Below are positions 25,474 through 32,537 of a DNA stretch of 33,238 bases, piece after piece. Under the pieces are notes generated by a model. It did not search any database. It was not told where the DNA came from and saw only the letters and a program-made list of their open reading frames with translations. Numbering within the stretch: the first letter of the stretch is position 1; each line of letters starts with the position of its first letter. Origin of the DNA: a virus; the IMG/VR virus record IMGVR_UViG_3300045256_000126, positions 1-33,238 of that record, one strand, 5' to 3'. The position numbers were made by a program, and so were the translations under genes.

Positions 25474-25758
25474 ATGCGCCAGCGGCGTCAGGAGGACACC
25501 GTTCTCGAGCGCATCGCCACGCTCGAAACGGAGTTTCCGCACCAGCGAAGGGCGCTGGAAGAGCTGTCAAAAAGCGTGCGCGAGCTGGCGCAGCGGGTGG
25601 CAAGCCTCGAAGGCAATCTCAACACACTAACGTCGTACGGAAAAATCGCTCTGCTGTTGGCAACGGCGGGGCTCATTCACGCCACGGGCGGTCCCATCGG
25701 CGCATTTTCCGGACGCTTGGTCAGGCTCTCTGTGGAAGCGCTCTTCAAGATCCTGTGA
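25474..25758 (+). CDS. Small coiled-coil membrane protein, lysis region
   Basis: A 94-residue protein with AGGAG nine bases before the ATG. An N-terminal heptad-like coiled coil (VLERIATLETEFPHQRRALE then ELAQRVASLEGNL) is followed by one membrane segment (GKIALLLATAGLIHATGG). It belongs to the lysis cassette; it could be an antiholin or a second holin-like gene. A longer ORF overlapping it in another frame is rejected except for its last 30 codons. Confidence 0.6.
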   Translation: MRQRRQEDTVLERIATLETEFPHQRRALEELSKSVRELAQRVASLEGNLNTLTSYGKIALLLATAGLIHATGGPIGAFSGRLVRLSVEALFKIL

Positions 25759-25847
25759 CACGGTTCGTCTATTGCGCGGCCGTGTTCGGGATCGTCTATG
25801 GCGTATGTGGCGTCGCAGTAGCGTTCGTTACGGAGTTGCGGGTGTAG
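25755..25847 (+). CDS. Tiny TM peptide abutting the insertion element
   Basis: GTG at 25755 overlaps the previous TGA (GTGA) and encodes 30 residues, almost entirely one membrane helix (RFVYCAAVFGIVYGVCGVAV), ending TELRV at a TAG about 20 bases from the tnpB stop. It could be a real short lysis peptide or the 5' end of a gene truncated by the IS607-type insertion. No independent ribosome-binding site is needed if it is coupled. Confidence 0.4.
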   Translation: MTRFVYCAAVFGIVYGVCGVAVAFVTELRV

Positions 25848-25849
25848 CT

Positions 25850-26010
25850 CCTTCCCTCATTCCTGATCAGACAGGAACAAAGCTGACTTCCTGCTTCACC
25901 GAGGCCGGTTTCACCTGACGCTTGCGCATCAAGCCAGAGCCTTCCTCTCCACAGGCCGACACCGTGGAACTCACGGCCATGTTTTTCAGGTTGATCGCCG
26001 CATTCACGTC
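25850..26010 (-). ncRNA. Candidate TnpB guide (omega/re) RNA region
   Basis: Known TnpB systems make a guide RNA whose scaffold covers the tnpB 3' end and the right end of the element, with the guide being the adjacent flank. By analogy the scaffold here should be within about 25850-26010 on the leftward strand, with the guide read from phage DNA just below 25850. This is positional inference; I did not identify a conserved fold. Confidence 0.35.
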
Positions 26011-27063
26011 GCGGTCGTGGATCACGCCGCAGGCAGGGCACGTCCACTCGCGCACCGACAAAGGCAGCGTTTCCAGCTTGTGCCCGCACGCCGAGCAGGT
26101 CTTGCTGCTGGCAAAGAAGCGATCCGCCACCACCACCTGCCCACCGCGCATCGCCGCCTTGTACTCGATCTGCCTGCGCAACTCATAGAAGCTCATGTCG
26201 GCAATGGAGCGCGCCAGATGCCGGTTTGCCATCATGCCGCGCACATTCAGGTCCTCGATGACGATGGTGTGAAAGCGCTGCGTGAGGTTGGTGGTGAGCT
26301 TGTGCAGGGCATCCTGCCGGATCGCGGCGATGCGGGCATGCAGCTTCGCGAGCTTCGCCTTGGCCTTGCGGCGGTTGGCCGATCCCTTTTGCTTGCGCGA
26401 CAGGCTCTTGGAAAGCCTGCGCAAGCGGGAGAGCAGCGTCTTGTGGGGCTTGGGTCCAGGGATCGCTTCTCCCGTCGAGAGCGTTGCCAAAGCCGAGACA
26501 CCCAAGTCCACACCCACCGCGCCTTGGTTCTCGGCCTTTGGCAGATGATGGTTGTCGGGCGTGTCCACGGTGATGCTGACGAACCAGCGGTCGGCCACAC
26601 GGGAGATCGTGGCCGACAGGATCTTGCCAGCAAAGCGCAACGACTCGCGCATACGCACCCACCCGAGGTTGGGGATGCGAATGCGACAGCCGTCGATGTC
26701 GAACTGATCGTTGGTGAGCGTGAAACGATCGTCGCGGCCTTTCTTGCGAAACCGCGGATACCTTGCGCGACCCGCGAAGAAGTTCGCAAACGCCTGACCC
26801 AACCGGATGATTGCCATCTGTGGGGCGCACTTGGTGACTTCGAGCATCCAGGGGAACTGCTCGCGCTTGACCGCGTTCAACTGGCGGCGAAGCGCCACCT
26901 GGGATGGCTTGGGCAATGCCGGATTGGCCTTATGGGCCTCGTACTGCTTTTGCCATTCGGCCAAAGCCCAGTTGTAGGCGAAGCGAGCGACACCAGCGGC
27001 TTTGGCAAGATAGGTCGCCTGCACGTTGTTCGGATCGAGCGCGATGCGGTGGGCGATCAGCAT
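25867..27063 (-). CDS. tnpB: TnpB RNA-guided nuclease-type protein
   Basis: A 398-residue protein from the ATG at 27063, which overlaps the tnpA stop. The RuvC-type active site is intact by eye: Asp186 (GVDLGVSALATLSTG), Glu270 (IVIEDLNVRGM) and Asp352 (DRDVNAAINLKN). A zinc ribbon has Cys323, Cys326, Cys342 and Cys345 (CSACG ... CPACG). The N-terminal domain carries KAAGVARFAYNWAL and QRF-like helices typical of the family. The intact motifs suggest an active enzyme. TnpB proteins cut DNA next to a short target-adjacent motif under guide RNA control and help keep the element in place. The upstream open frame beyond 27063 is antisense noise over tnpA. Confidence 0.92.
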   Translation of the reverse strand: MLIAHRIALDPNNVQATYLAKAAGVARFAYNWALAEWQKQYEAHKANPALPKPSQVALRRQLNAVKREQFPWMLEVTKCAPQMAIIRLGQAFANFFAGRARYPRFRKKGRDDRFTLTNDQFDIDGCRIRIPNLGWVRMRESLRFAGKILSATISRVADRWFVSITVDTPDNHHLPKAENQGAVGVDLGVSALATLSTGEAIPGPKPHKTLLSRLRRLSKSLSRKQKGSANRRKAKAKLAKLHARIAAIRQDALHKLTTNLTQRFHTIVIEDLNVRGMMANRHLARSIADMSFYELRRQIEYKAAMRGGQVVVADRFFASSKTCSACGHKLETLPLSVREWTCPACGVIHDRDVNAAINLKNMAVSSTVSACGEEGSGLMRKRQVKPASVKQEVSFVPV

Positions 27064-27686
27064 TGCGCAGCCTCCACGGCGGCCCTCACACCGTCGAGCA
27101 GCTTCTGGTTCTTGCGGGAACGGGCACCGTACAGCCGGGCGCTGAACACGGTGATGATCTCCAGCACGTCCTTGGCCAGGTCTTCCTCGAACGTGGTGTC
27201 CTCGCCCTGGTTGAGGATCACGACTTCGACGCCCTTGGCCTCGCAGATGGCGAACACCAGTTCCGCGCCGAAGCGCAGCAGCCGGTCCTTGTGGGTGATG
27301 ACCAGACGCCCGACCTCGCCTCGTAAGATCGCATCGAGCAGCCGTTTGAGGCCCTTCTTGTGGTAATTCATGCCGGAACCCAGATCGGCGATGACCTCGA
27401 ACGTCCAGCCCTGCCGGGCGCAATAGAGTTCGAGCACCTGCTTTTGCCGCTCCAGATCGTCCTTCTGGTCGTGGCTGGATACGCGGGCGTAGGCGATGGT
27501 GCGACGTGCCGCTTCGGGCGCATGGAACTGCTCGGGGCGCAGCCGCGCAAGGTCATAGCGCCGCCGTCCGCCCGGTGTGCGTTCGTCAGGGATGAGCTTG
27601 CCTTCGCGTTCCCATCGCCGCAGCGTTTGCGCCGCGACGCCAAGGAACTCGGCGGCTTCATGAATGCTGACCATCTTGCGTGACAT
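27057..27686 (-). CDS. tnpA: IS607-type TnpA serine recombinase
   Basis: A 209-residue protein. Residues 5-50 are a MerR-like helix-turn-helix (SIHEAAEFLGVAAQTLRRWE ... TPGGRRRYD). The serine recombinase domain follows with AYARVSSHDQKDDLERQ, catalytic Ser70, then DLGSGMNYHKKGLKRLLDAI and VITHKDRLLRFG. It would catalyse excision and integration of the element. A second ATG (27674) is possible. The start at 27686 lies inside the last codons of the exonuclease gene, which overlaps it by 29 bases on the same strand. Confidence 0.92.
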   Translation of the reverse strand: MSRKMVSIHEAAEFLGVAAQTLRRWEREGKLIPDERTPGGRRRYDLARLRPEQFHAPEAARRTIAYARVSSHDQKDDLERQKQVLELYCARQGWTFEVIADLGSGMNYHKKGLKRLLDAILRGEVGRLVITHKDRLLRFGAELVFAICEAKGVEVVILNQGEDTTFEEDLAKDVLEIITVFSARLYGARSRKNQKLLDGVRAAVEAAQC

Positions 27687-28683
27687 CCCCGCGCGGACCG
27701 CGGTCGATATAGATCACTGCTCCCGTATCCGGGTTGACGTACGTGATCTCTGTGCCGTCAGCGTTTACGTCGTGCTGCTGGCCGGCGACGAAGTTCGGAT
27801 GATAGTGGTGATCGTCGCAGCCACGCTGCTGCTCCTCAACCGTCAGCGGCTTGTTGTGCAATGCGCAGTGCCAAAGTGCATCCGCCGCTGTGCCCTCGAC
27901 GCGCTCCTTGCTGCGCGTCGGGAAGCACTCGATGCACGTGCGGCACGAGCGGGGCGGCAGCTCTCCACGGTGACAGACCGAGCGCGCGTTGCAAAACTTG
28001 CAAAGATAGAACTCGGGCGAGTTGTGGATCTTCTCTGGCGGGTGCGGCGCAAAAACAATCCGCTCCGCCTTGTACAGCAGCCGCTCGACGTACACCGGAT
28101 TGTACTCGATAAACTCGAAGTAGAGCTCATCGGTATCCTTGTTGACCGCCGCATAAAGCCCTTCGGTGCGCAGGTCAAGCTCGTGCATATAGAGCTGCAG
28201 CTGCGCATAGTGCTCCGGCTTCGATACCTCGACGCCATCGCGCTCCAGCCGCTTGAACGAGTCTGCATTGTGCGACTTGCATTCGACGGGTGCCCACTCC
28301 GCAACTGCAACGGGGATGTTGTGCCCAACGCCGTCGACGTAGCCTTTGAGGTGGCCGTCCAGCGTCTCGATTGCGATCTGCTTGCTGTTGTCTTCGGGGT
28401 CCCGGTTCATGACCTGAGCACCAACGCGGCGCAAGTCTGCCAGAAGGCGGTCTTCCTGGATGTGCCCGGTATCGAACAAGCGCAGGCGCTGGCCGTCAGG
28501 CTGTGACAGCTCGTCAGCCCAGCGCAGCGCGTACCATGAGGCTCGAGCGCACGGCTTGCCCAACGTCGACGGCTGAATACGGATGGAGCGCCGCGAATTG
28601 CGTGTCTTCTCGTAAGCCGCATAGATCGCATCGCGCAACTGCCTGCCGCGCTCGCGGCCGCTCATCAATCCATTGGGTAGCAT
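27658..28683 (-). CDS. Cas4/RecB-type PD-(D/E)XK exonuclease
   Basis: A 341-residue nuclease with GGAGG five bases before its ATG. Motifs: Asp117 in LKGYVDGVG and Glu134-Cys-Lys136 in APVECKSHNA, the PD-(D/E)XK core, with QLQLYMHELDL helping close the site. Cys45 (GKPCARASWY) and a C-terminal cluster (CKFCNARSVC) could hold an iron-sulfur cluster as in Cas4 and AddB. The last nine codons (from about DVTQDGQHS) coincide with the start of tnpA, so the natural C-terminus may have been replaced by the insertion. It should resect DNA ends for the Sak4-type annealase encoded upstream. Confidence 0.75.
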   Translation of the reverse strand: MLPNGLMSGRERGRQLRDAIYAAYEKTRNSRRSIRIQPSTLGKPCARASWYALRWADELSQPDGQRLRLFDTGHIQEDRLLADLRRVGAQVMNRDPEDNSKQIAIETLDGHLKGYVDGVGHNIPVAVAEWAPVECKSHNADSFKRLERDGVEVSKPEHYAQLQLYMHELDLRTEGLYAAVNKDTDELYFEFIEYNPVYVERLLYKAERIVFAPHPPEKIHNSPEFYLCKFCNARSVCHRGELPPRSCRTCIECFPTRSKERVEGTAADALWHCALHNKPLTVEEQQRGCDDHHYHPNFVAGQQHDVNADGTEITYVNPDTGAVIYIDRGPRGDVTQDGQHS

Positions 28684-28708
28684 GTAGCCTCCGAATCGGT
28701 GTGTTTGT

Positions 28709-28735
28709 CACTCCCGGTTTTCGCAACCGGGAGTG
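28709..28735. terminator. Strong stem-loop between exonuclease and DUF669 genes
   Basis: CACTCCCGGTT and AACCGGGAGTG form an 11-pair perfect stem with a five-base loop, in the 66-base gap after the DUF669 gene and before the exonuclease start. No T-tract follows in either direction, so it is more likely an intercistronic processing or attenuation hairpin. Confidence 0.45.
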
Positions 28736-28749
28736 GCAATGGCAAGACG

Positions 28750-29313
28750 TCAGTGCTTCATCCAGGGCATGCGAGCGGCACCATTGCCCTGCGGCACTGC
28801 AGCGGTCGCGGTGGAAGGCGCCTGCTGCTGCTGCGGGATGGGAGCCGGACGCTGCGGAATGACAGTGCCGGCGGGCATGCCGTCCCACGCCTTGAACCCC
28901 TCGATGCGGTTGCTCGGGCCGTACTCCTTGCCGTTGTGCTCGCGCTTCGGCTGGACAGAGACGCGAAGTGCGACCGTCTTGCCGATCAAGGGATCCCACG
29001 AACGCAGGTTCGGCGGCACTCCGACCGCCTCGCACCACTGTTTCAGCTTGCTGCGACCGATGTCGTTGGCCTGCTGAGAAGTCCGGTGCTGGATGATGAA
29101 GTTGCCATCGAAGAGGGTCTGGCCGGCATACGGCCCCTCTTTGATCTGCATCCAGACCTTGGCGGCCCAACCCCAGTCCTTCTGGACTTCCTCGATCTTG
29201 GTACAGACCGCGATATAGGTCCCCGATGGCTTCGGCTCGAAAGTGTTGTTCTCCTTCGCGTCACTGACATCGACAGGGCCGCTTTCAAAGATGCTCAACT
29301 GTGTCACGTTCAT
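28750..29313 (-). CDS. DUF669-family protein, probable single-strand DNA-binding partner
   Basis: A 187-residue protein starting MNVTQLSIFESGPVDVSDAK. The core (about 30-150) follows the DUF669 pattern: TFEPKPSGTYIAVCTKIEEV, IKEGPYAGQTLFDGNFIIQH, ANDIGRSKLKQWCEAVGV and LIGKTVALRVSVQPKRE. A Pro/Gln/Ala-rich disordered tail ends in RMPWMKH, resembling SSB tails that recruit partners. It sits between the Sak4-type ATPase and the exonuclease, a typical recombination-module position. Binding to single-stranded DNA is inferred. Confidence 0.7.
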   Translation of the reverse strand: MNVTQLSIFESGPVDVSDAKENNTFEPKPSGTYIAVCTKIEEVQKDWGWAAKVWMQIKEGPYAGQTLFDGNFIIQHRTSQQANDIGRSKLKQWCEAVGVPPNLRSWDPLIGKTVALRVSVQPKREHNGKEYGPSNRIEGFKAWDGMPAGTVIPQRPAPIPQQQQAPSTATAAVPQGNGAARMPWMKH

Positions 29314-29347
29314 TGCTCCGTTCAGATATGCCCATTGCACTGTGCAC

Positions 29348-30181
29348 TTACTGCAAAGAAACAGCGTCCTGATGCTGCTCCATTTGCTCCGTTCCAGACG
29401 CCGGTGCTGCCAGCGACTGCCACGCCGGGACGAAGCGCGCCACCGCATCAAATGAGAATGGCACGTACTCCGGCATGGAAAACCTGTTCTTCGCGATCCA
29501 TCCGCCGCGCTCCTGGCAGTACAGCCTGGGCTTGTCGGAGATCGCGCGCGTGGTTTTCTGACCGAAACCCCGATCCGCACTGATGGTGGTCAGCGGGTAG
29601 GTGGCAAAGAAAACGAAATCGGACTCTGCCACGAGCAGCTTGGCAATGCGCTCGTTGAGCGTAAGGCCATACTGCATGTAAGGATCCGTGTCCGGCGGCG
29701 AGACCTTGAGCGCCTTGTGGTGGGCAAGCATCAGCACGCTCATGTTGCAGTGATTGCGCAGGGCGAACAGAGCATCGAGGAAGTTGCGCCACTCAGGCAC
29801 CAGCGCGAGCCAGCCTTTGCCGTATTCCACTTCGCTGCAATTGCGCCATCCGTTCTTCTGCGCCACGAAGGCGTCGATCAGCGGCTCCAGCTTGTCGAGC
29901 CCATCGATGACAACCGTGCGCCAATCCTGGTCCTGATGGTTCTCATAGATGACGCCGAGCGCCTGCAGCACATCCTCGTAGGACGCGAGCACGCCGAACG
30001 TCTGCACGTTCTCGAGGCCAGGGGCGACAAGGCCGTCCTCAGTCTGGATGAAAATCGGCTTGAGGGCCGGGTGCGCGGCGAACGTCGTCTTGCCGATGCC
30101 GGGACGCCCGTACAGGATACCAATCGGCGGGCGGTTGCCACCGCCACGCCGCAGCGAGCTCAATGAAATCTGCGAGACCAT
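29348..30181 (-). CDS. Sak4/AAA_24-type RecA-like ATPase
   Basis: A 277-residue protein with Walker A GRPGIGKTT (about residues 25-33) and Walker B TVVIDGLD with Asp93. MLAHHKALKVSPPDTDPYMQ and the NERIAKLLVAESDFVFF region follow, as in the phage AAA_24 (Sak4) single-strand annealing family. The C-terminal tail is short and disordered. The neighbouring DUF669 and exonuclease genes complete a recombination module. Its start overlaps the stop of the upstream gene by one base (30181), indicating coupling. Confidence 0.8.
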   Translation of the reverse strand: MVSQISLSSLRRGGGNRPPIGILYGRPGIGKTTFAAHPALKPIFIQTEDGLVAPGLENVQTFGVLASYEDVLQALGVIYENHQDQDWRTVVIDGLDKLEPLIDAFVAQKNGWRNCSEVEYGKGWLALVPEWRNFLDALFALRNHCNMSVLMLAHHKALKVSPPDTDPYMQYGLTLNERIAKLLVAESDFVFFATYPLTTISADRGFGQKTTRAISDKPRLYCQERGGWIAKNRFSMPEYVPFSFDAVARFVPAWQSLAAPASGTEQMEQHQDAVSLQ

Positions 30182-30657
30182 CAGCGTGCTCCGTTCACGA
30201 CGTTGACCGTGATCTTTTCTCTGCCGTGCTTGATCGTGCGGGCTTCAGCCAGAATTGAGCGCGCCCACTCGGGCAGGTTGGCATAGACGCGCTCCCCGAC
30301 GCTGAGCTCATACTTCAGGTACTGATCGGGAAGGACGCCCTGTTCAGCCAGTGCGCCCACGGCTTTCTCCAGGGCCTTCTGATCCCACTTCACGTCCCTC
30401 GGCACTTCCGAGACGACTTCGCAGCCATCAATGGCGACGCGCACGACGCCCTCGTACTTGCCAAGCAGTTTGCGTGCCTGACGCACATCCTCCTCGACGC
30501 GACTGGCGATGACCCTTTGAACTTCCGCCACCCTTTGCGTGGCTTCCGCGAGCAGCTGCTGGCGCACGGTCAGTTCGTTTGCGAGTTGCTTCAGGCTGAA
30601 GTTGTCGAGATAGCGTCCGAGCTGATCGGACTTTGGCATTGCGTCTTGCACTGTCAT
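30181..30657 (-). CDS. Hypothetical protein, recombination operon
   Basis: A 158-residue protein. It opens MTVQDAMPKSDQLGRYLDNF and has a central helical region (ELTVRQQLLAEATQRVAEVQ) and a C-terminal VPRDVKWDQKALEKAVGALA, then YLKYELSVGERVYANLPEWA. This last part resembles short proteins that accompany Sak4-type genes in phages. No known function; it may be an accessory of the recombinase. Its first 230 bases overlap the end of the upstream gene in another frame. Confidence 0.65.
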   Translation of the reverse strand: MTVQDAMPKSDQLGRYLDNFSLKQLANELTVRQQLLAEATQRVAEVQRVIASRVEEDVRQARKLLGKYEGVVRVAIDGCEVVSEVPRDVKWDQKALEKAVGALAEQGVLPDQYLKYELSVGERVYANLPEWARSILAEARTIKHGREKITVNVVNGAR

Positions 30658-31072
30658 GGTTCGGATCCTTCACTAAGCGATAGCCTTGGTTACGTCGTGT
30701 TTCGATGAGCCACCCCGCTCGCTTCAGACACTTCCGAAGCGATGCGACGGCAGCGAGGATGCGTGCATTGGAGTCGGGCACATCGACCTCAGGGAGATCG
30801 GAGTGTGCGAGCAGGTTGAGCGCGTCGGGACTGAGCCAGCGCAGCGGATTTGCTCGCAGCACCTGCAGGACGCGCGCCTCGGTTGCGTCGATCCAGAAGG
30901 CGAAACCATCAAAGACAGCCACACCGAACTCTTCCGACACGAACACGTCAGGCGCGTCCATCCATGGCCGCTTGCAGAGCGGACAGGGCGGCGCCTCGGT
31001 CGCGAGAAAATCCCACTCGACCCCCTTAACATCCAGCTGCCCCCTTCTTGATGGCTGTGGCCGCCGCGGCAT
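30428..31072 (-). CDS. Winged-helix DNA-binding protein with N-terminal zinc-ribbon-like Cys pair
   Basis: A 214-residue frame. CPLCKRPW (about 30-37) could bind metal. About 55-125 resemble an OmpR-type winged helix: TEARVLQVLRANPLRWLS, then ILAAVASLRKCLKRAGWLIE and TRRNQGYRLV, the last being the wing signature. After this the frame continues 60-70 residues as Arg/Ser-rich low-complexity sequence overlapping the next gene by 230 bases. That extension may be non-functional or mark a frameshift near 30670, where another frame has stop codons. The GTG at 31075 or ATG at 31072 is preceded by GGAG. It is probably a transcription regulator of the operon. Confidence 0.6.
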   Translation of the reverse strand: MPRRPQPSRRGQLDVKGVEWDFLATEAPPCPLCKRPWMDAPDVFVSEEFGVAVFDGFAFWIDATEARVLQVLRANPLRWLSPDALNLLAHSDLPEVDVPDSNARILAAVASLRKCLKRAGWLIETRRNQGYRLVKDPNHDSARRNAKVRSARTLSRQLQPEATRKRTDRAPAAARGSHAKGGGSSKGHRQSRRGGCASGTQTAWQVRGRRARRH

Positions 31073-31445
31073 CACGTTTACTCCGCTGCTCTTTCAGGTG
31101 CTCATGCAAGTAACCCATCACGTTGAACAGGAGCCCGCACAATGCGTAGGTCATGCCCTCGCGTGAGCCGTAGCCGCGATGCTCCATCCACCAGTCCATG
31201 AAGTGGCGCCACGCGCTCTTGATGTAGACAGAGCGGGGCATGCCCTTTTGCCAGTTGTCGGAGTCGCGAATGGTTCCGTCTGACTGGAACCGATGCCGGT
31301 TCATGTACCGGCCGTATGCCTCGACCACGAGCGGCGAGAGGAACCCTTCATAGTCCGGCTTGTTGAGATCCGTGTCCCTGGTCGCGCCGGTCTCAAAGCG
31401 GCGGATGGTCGGGGATGGGGTCGGTGTTCCGTTTGCGTCGGGCAT
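31026..31445 (-). CDS. DUF5664 / dATP-dGTP diphosphohydrolase N-terminal domain-type protein
   Basis: A 139-residue protein from the ATG at 31445 (AGGA six bases before). The block IRRFETGATRDTD, DYEGFLSPLVVEAYGRYM, RDSDNWQKGMPRSVYIKS, WRHFMDWWMEHRGY and LLFNVMGYLHEHLK matches the conserved pattern of this phage family. The same domain occurs at the N-terminus of nucleotide pyrophosphohydrolases tied to modified-base phages, but no MazG catalytic half or purZ is in the window. The biochemical role is thus open. It overlaps both neighbours, so it is tightly coupled in the early operon. Confidence 0.7.
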   Translation of the reverse strand: MPDANGTPTPSPTIRRFETGATRDTDLNKPDYEGFLSPLVVEAYGRYMNRHRFQSDGTIRDSDNWQKGMPRSVYIKSAWRHFMDWWMEHRGYGSREGMTYALCGLLFNVMGYLHEHLKEQRSKRDAAAATAIKKGAAGC

Positions 31446-32196
31446 GTGGTGTCCTGCGTTTTCGCGTGCGATCATCAGACTGTGCAATTTGACGCGTCTT
31501 GCGCTTCTTGTCAACTGCCTTCTGTGCGGGCTTGATCTTTGGACTGGTCATCTCGGGCATGAGCAGGAGCGTCAGCATGATGGCGATGGCATCCGCTTCA
31601 TTGTCGTCCCATGGCGCATAACCCAGAGAGCAGACCGCGGCGATCATGTCAGCCTTCTTGGCGCGGCCATTACCGGAGCAGATGCGCTTCACGGTGGCGA
31701 CGGGGATAGGCACAATGCAAGTCTTTCGACGCCGGCAGAAGGACATCAGCACAGCGCGGAAGCCTTCATAGAGCTGTATCTGCCGGGATGACGCATGTGT
31801 TCTTGGATGGACTTCCTCGAAGGCAACGATGTCCAGGCCGTTGCTTCGCTGCCACATCAGGTCCAGGAAGTCCTCAAAAGCGGAAAATCGTTCGCCGTCT
31901 TCATATGTCCTTACTTTGCCTTTGATATCAAACAAAGTATGTGTGCCCGAATCACTGATTGATGGTGTCTCCAGAGCCCATCCAGTCAGGCGCCCAAGGT
32001 CTAGCGCCAGTAGACGCTTGCCAGCCAAGGGCGGGATCGGAGGCAGTTCGACAGCGTGCGTGCCGACACGTTCACGAGGAATGGTCTTGACGACTTCCGT
32101 CACCGCTCTTCTGAGCAAGTCCGATGGCTTTGAGGATGGTGTCTTTGTTGTAGAGGTAGCGCGTCTCGACGCGCTTCGCTTGCTTGCCATCCTCAA
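31393..32196 (-). CDS. RuvC-like Holliday junction resolvase
   Basis: A 267-residue frame with an RNase H-like core: Asp66 in RLLALDLGRLTGWAL, Glu127/Glu128 in IVAFEEVHPRTHASS, and Asp198/Asp202 in PWDDNEADAIAI, the acidic residues of RuvC-type resolvases. The last 45 residues are Lys/Arg-rich. The start is uncertain: the first 35 residues overlap the upstream gene and look non-conserved; a GTG at 32103 is an alternative that cuts the overlap to 32 bases. It would resolve branched DNA from recombination or replication before packaging. Confidence 0.75.
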   Translation of the reverse strand: MRMASKRSASRRATSTTKTPSSKPSDLLRRAVTEVVKTIPRERVGTHAVELPPIPPLAGKRLLALDLGRLTGWALETPSISDSGTHTLFDIKGKVRTYEDGERFSAFEDFLDLMWQRSNGLDIVAFEEVHPRTHASSRQIQLYEGFRAVLMSFCRRRKTCIVPIPVATVKRICSGNGRAKKADMIAAVCSLGYAPWDDNEADAIAIMLTLLLMPEMTSPKIKPAQKAVDKKRKTRQIAQSDDRTRKRRTPHARRKRNTDPIPDHPPL

Positions 32197-32434
32197 TACC
32201 TTTCAACGCGGCCAGCAGTACATCCAGCGGCGTGCGGGCGTCGCGCACGTGCTCCGGCAGAAAGCCCGTTTGCATCTCGCGCCCCTGGTGAGACGCCTTT
32301 GCGCCGTCGCGTCGTGCCCTTGTCCTGGCGCTTCTGACGCGCGCATTCGTCCGCATTTTAACCAGATCGTTCTGCGCCGTCGTCAGCAGCACATTGGGAG
32401 TTGGCGACCACCAAAGTGTACCGCGGTGGTACAT
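32072..32434 (-). CDS. Hypothetical early protein
   Basis: A 120-residue, Arg-rich protein. The ATG at 32434 has AAGGA five bases upstream and is preferred to the ATG at 32473. It contains YHRGTLWWSPTPNVLLTTAQ and LVKMRTNARVRSARTRARRD, suggesting nucleic acid contact. It is the first gene of the leftward operon, right behind the promoter, a usual place for anti-repressor, antiterminator or host-takeover proteins. No family was recognised. Confidence 0.5.
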   Translation of the reverse strand: MYHRGTLWWSPTPNVLLTTAQNDLVKMRTNARVRSARTRARRDGAKASHQGREMQTGFLPEHVRDARTPLDVLLAALKGIEDGKQAKRVETRYLYNKDTILKAIGLAQKSGDGSRQDHSS

Positions 32435-32507
32435 CAAATCCTTCTCGTGGTCGCTTTGCGATCTGTTGACCATTGTGCGATAGAGTCGTTGACTTGTAGG
32501 GAGGACA

Positions 32508-32537
32508 AATATAGCATGTCACGCACTGAACAGTCAA
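32508..32537 (-). promoter_or_regulatory. Leftward early promoter
   Basis: On the leftward strand TTGACT (complement of 32532-32537) and TATATT (complement of 32508-32513) are spaced 18 bases, with TGC directly before the -10 (extended -10). Transcription should start near 32500 and run into the early operon. The -35 box lies inside the palindromic operator. Confidence 0.65.

Larger units (their letters stand above)
25850..27695 (-). mobile_element. IS607-family insertion sequence
   Basis: Two leftward genes, tnpA (MerR-like HTH plus serine recombinase) and tnpB, overlap by ATGCTGA, the typical IS607 order. The element lies exactly between the convergent late and early units. Such elements have no terminal inverted repeats or target duplications, so the ends cannot be fixed by eye. 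The left end lies within a few tens of bases of the tnpA start, which is inside the exonuclease 3' end. The right end lies just beyond the tnpB stop (about 25845-25866). Confidence 0.85.

Noticed and set aside
25440-25847. A 135-codon rightward frame overlapping the coiled-coil membrane gene
   Set aside because: Most of it is basic low-complexity shadow of the gene at 25474. Only its last 30 codons, starting at the GTG at 25755, look like a membrane protein and are reported separately.
26017-27366. A 449-codon rightward open frame across the IS element
   Set aside because: It is the antisense of tnpB and tnpA; its sequence is the typical Arg/Leu/Val-rich mirror of a GC-rich gene and no domain is recognisable.
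28709-28735. Intrinsic terminator ending the early operon
   Set aside because: The stem is strong but no T-run follows in either direction and same-strand genes lie on both sides, so I list it only as a hairpin with low confidence as terminator.
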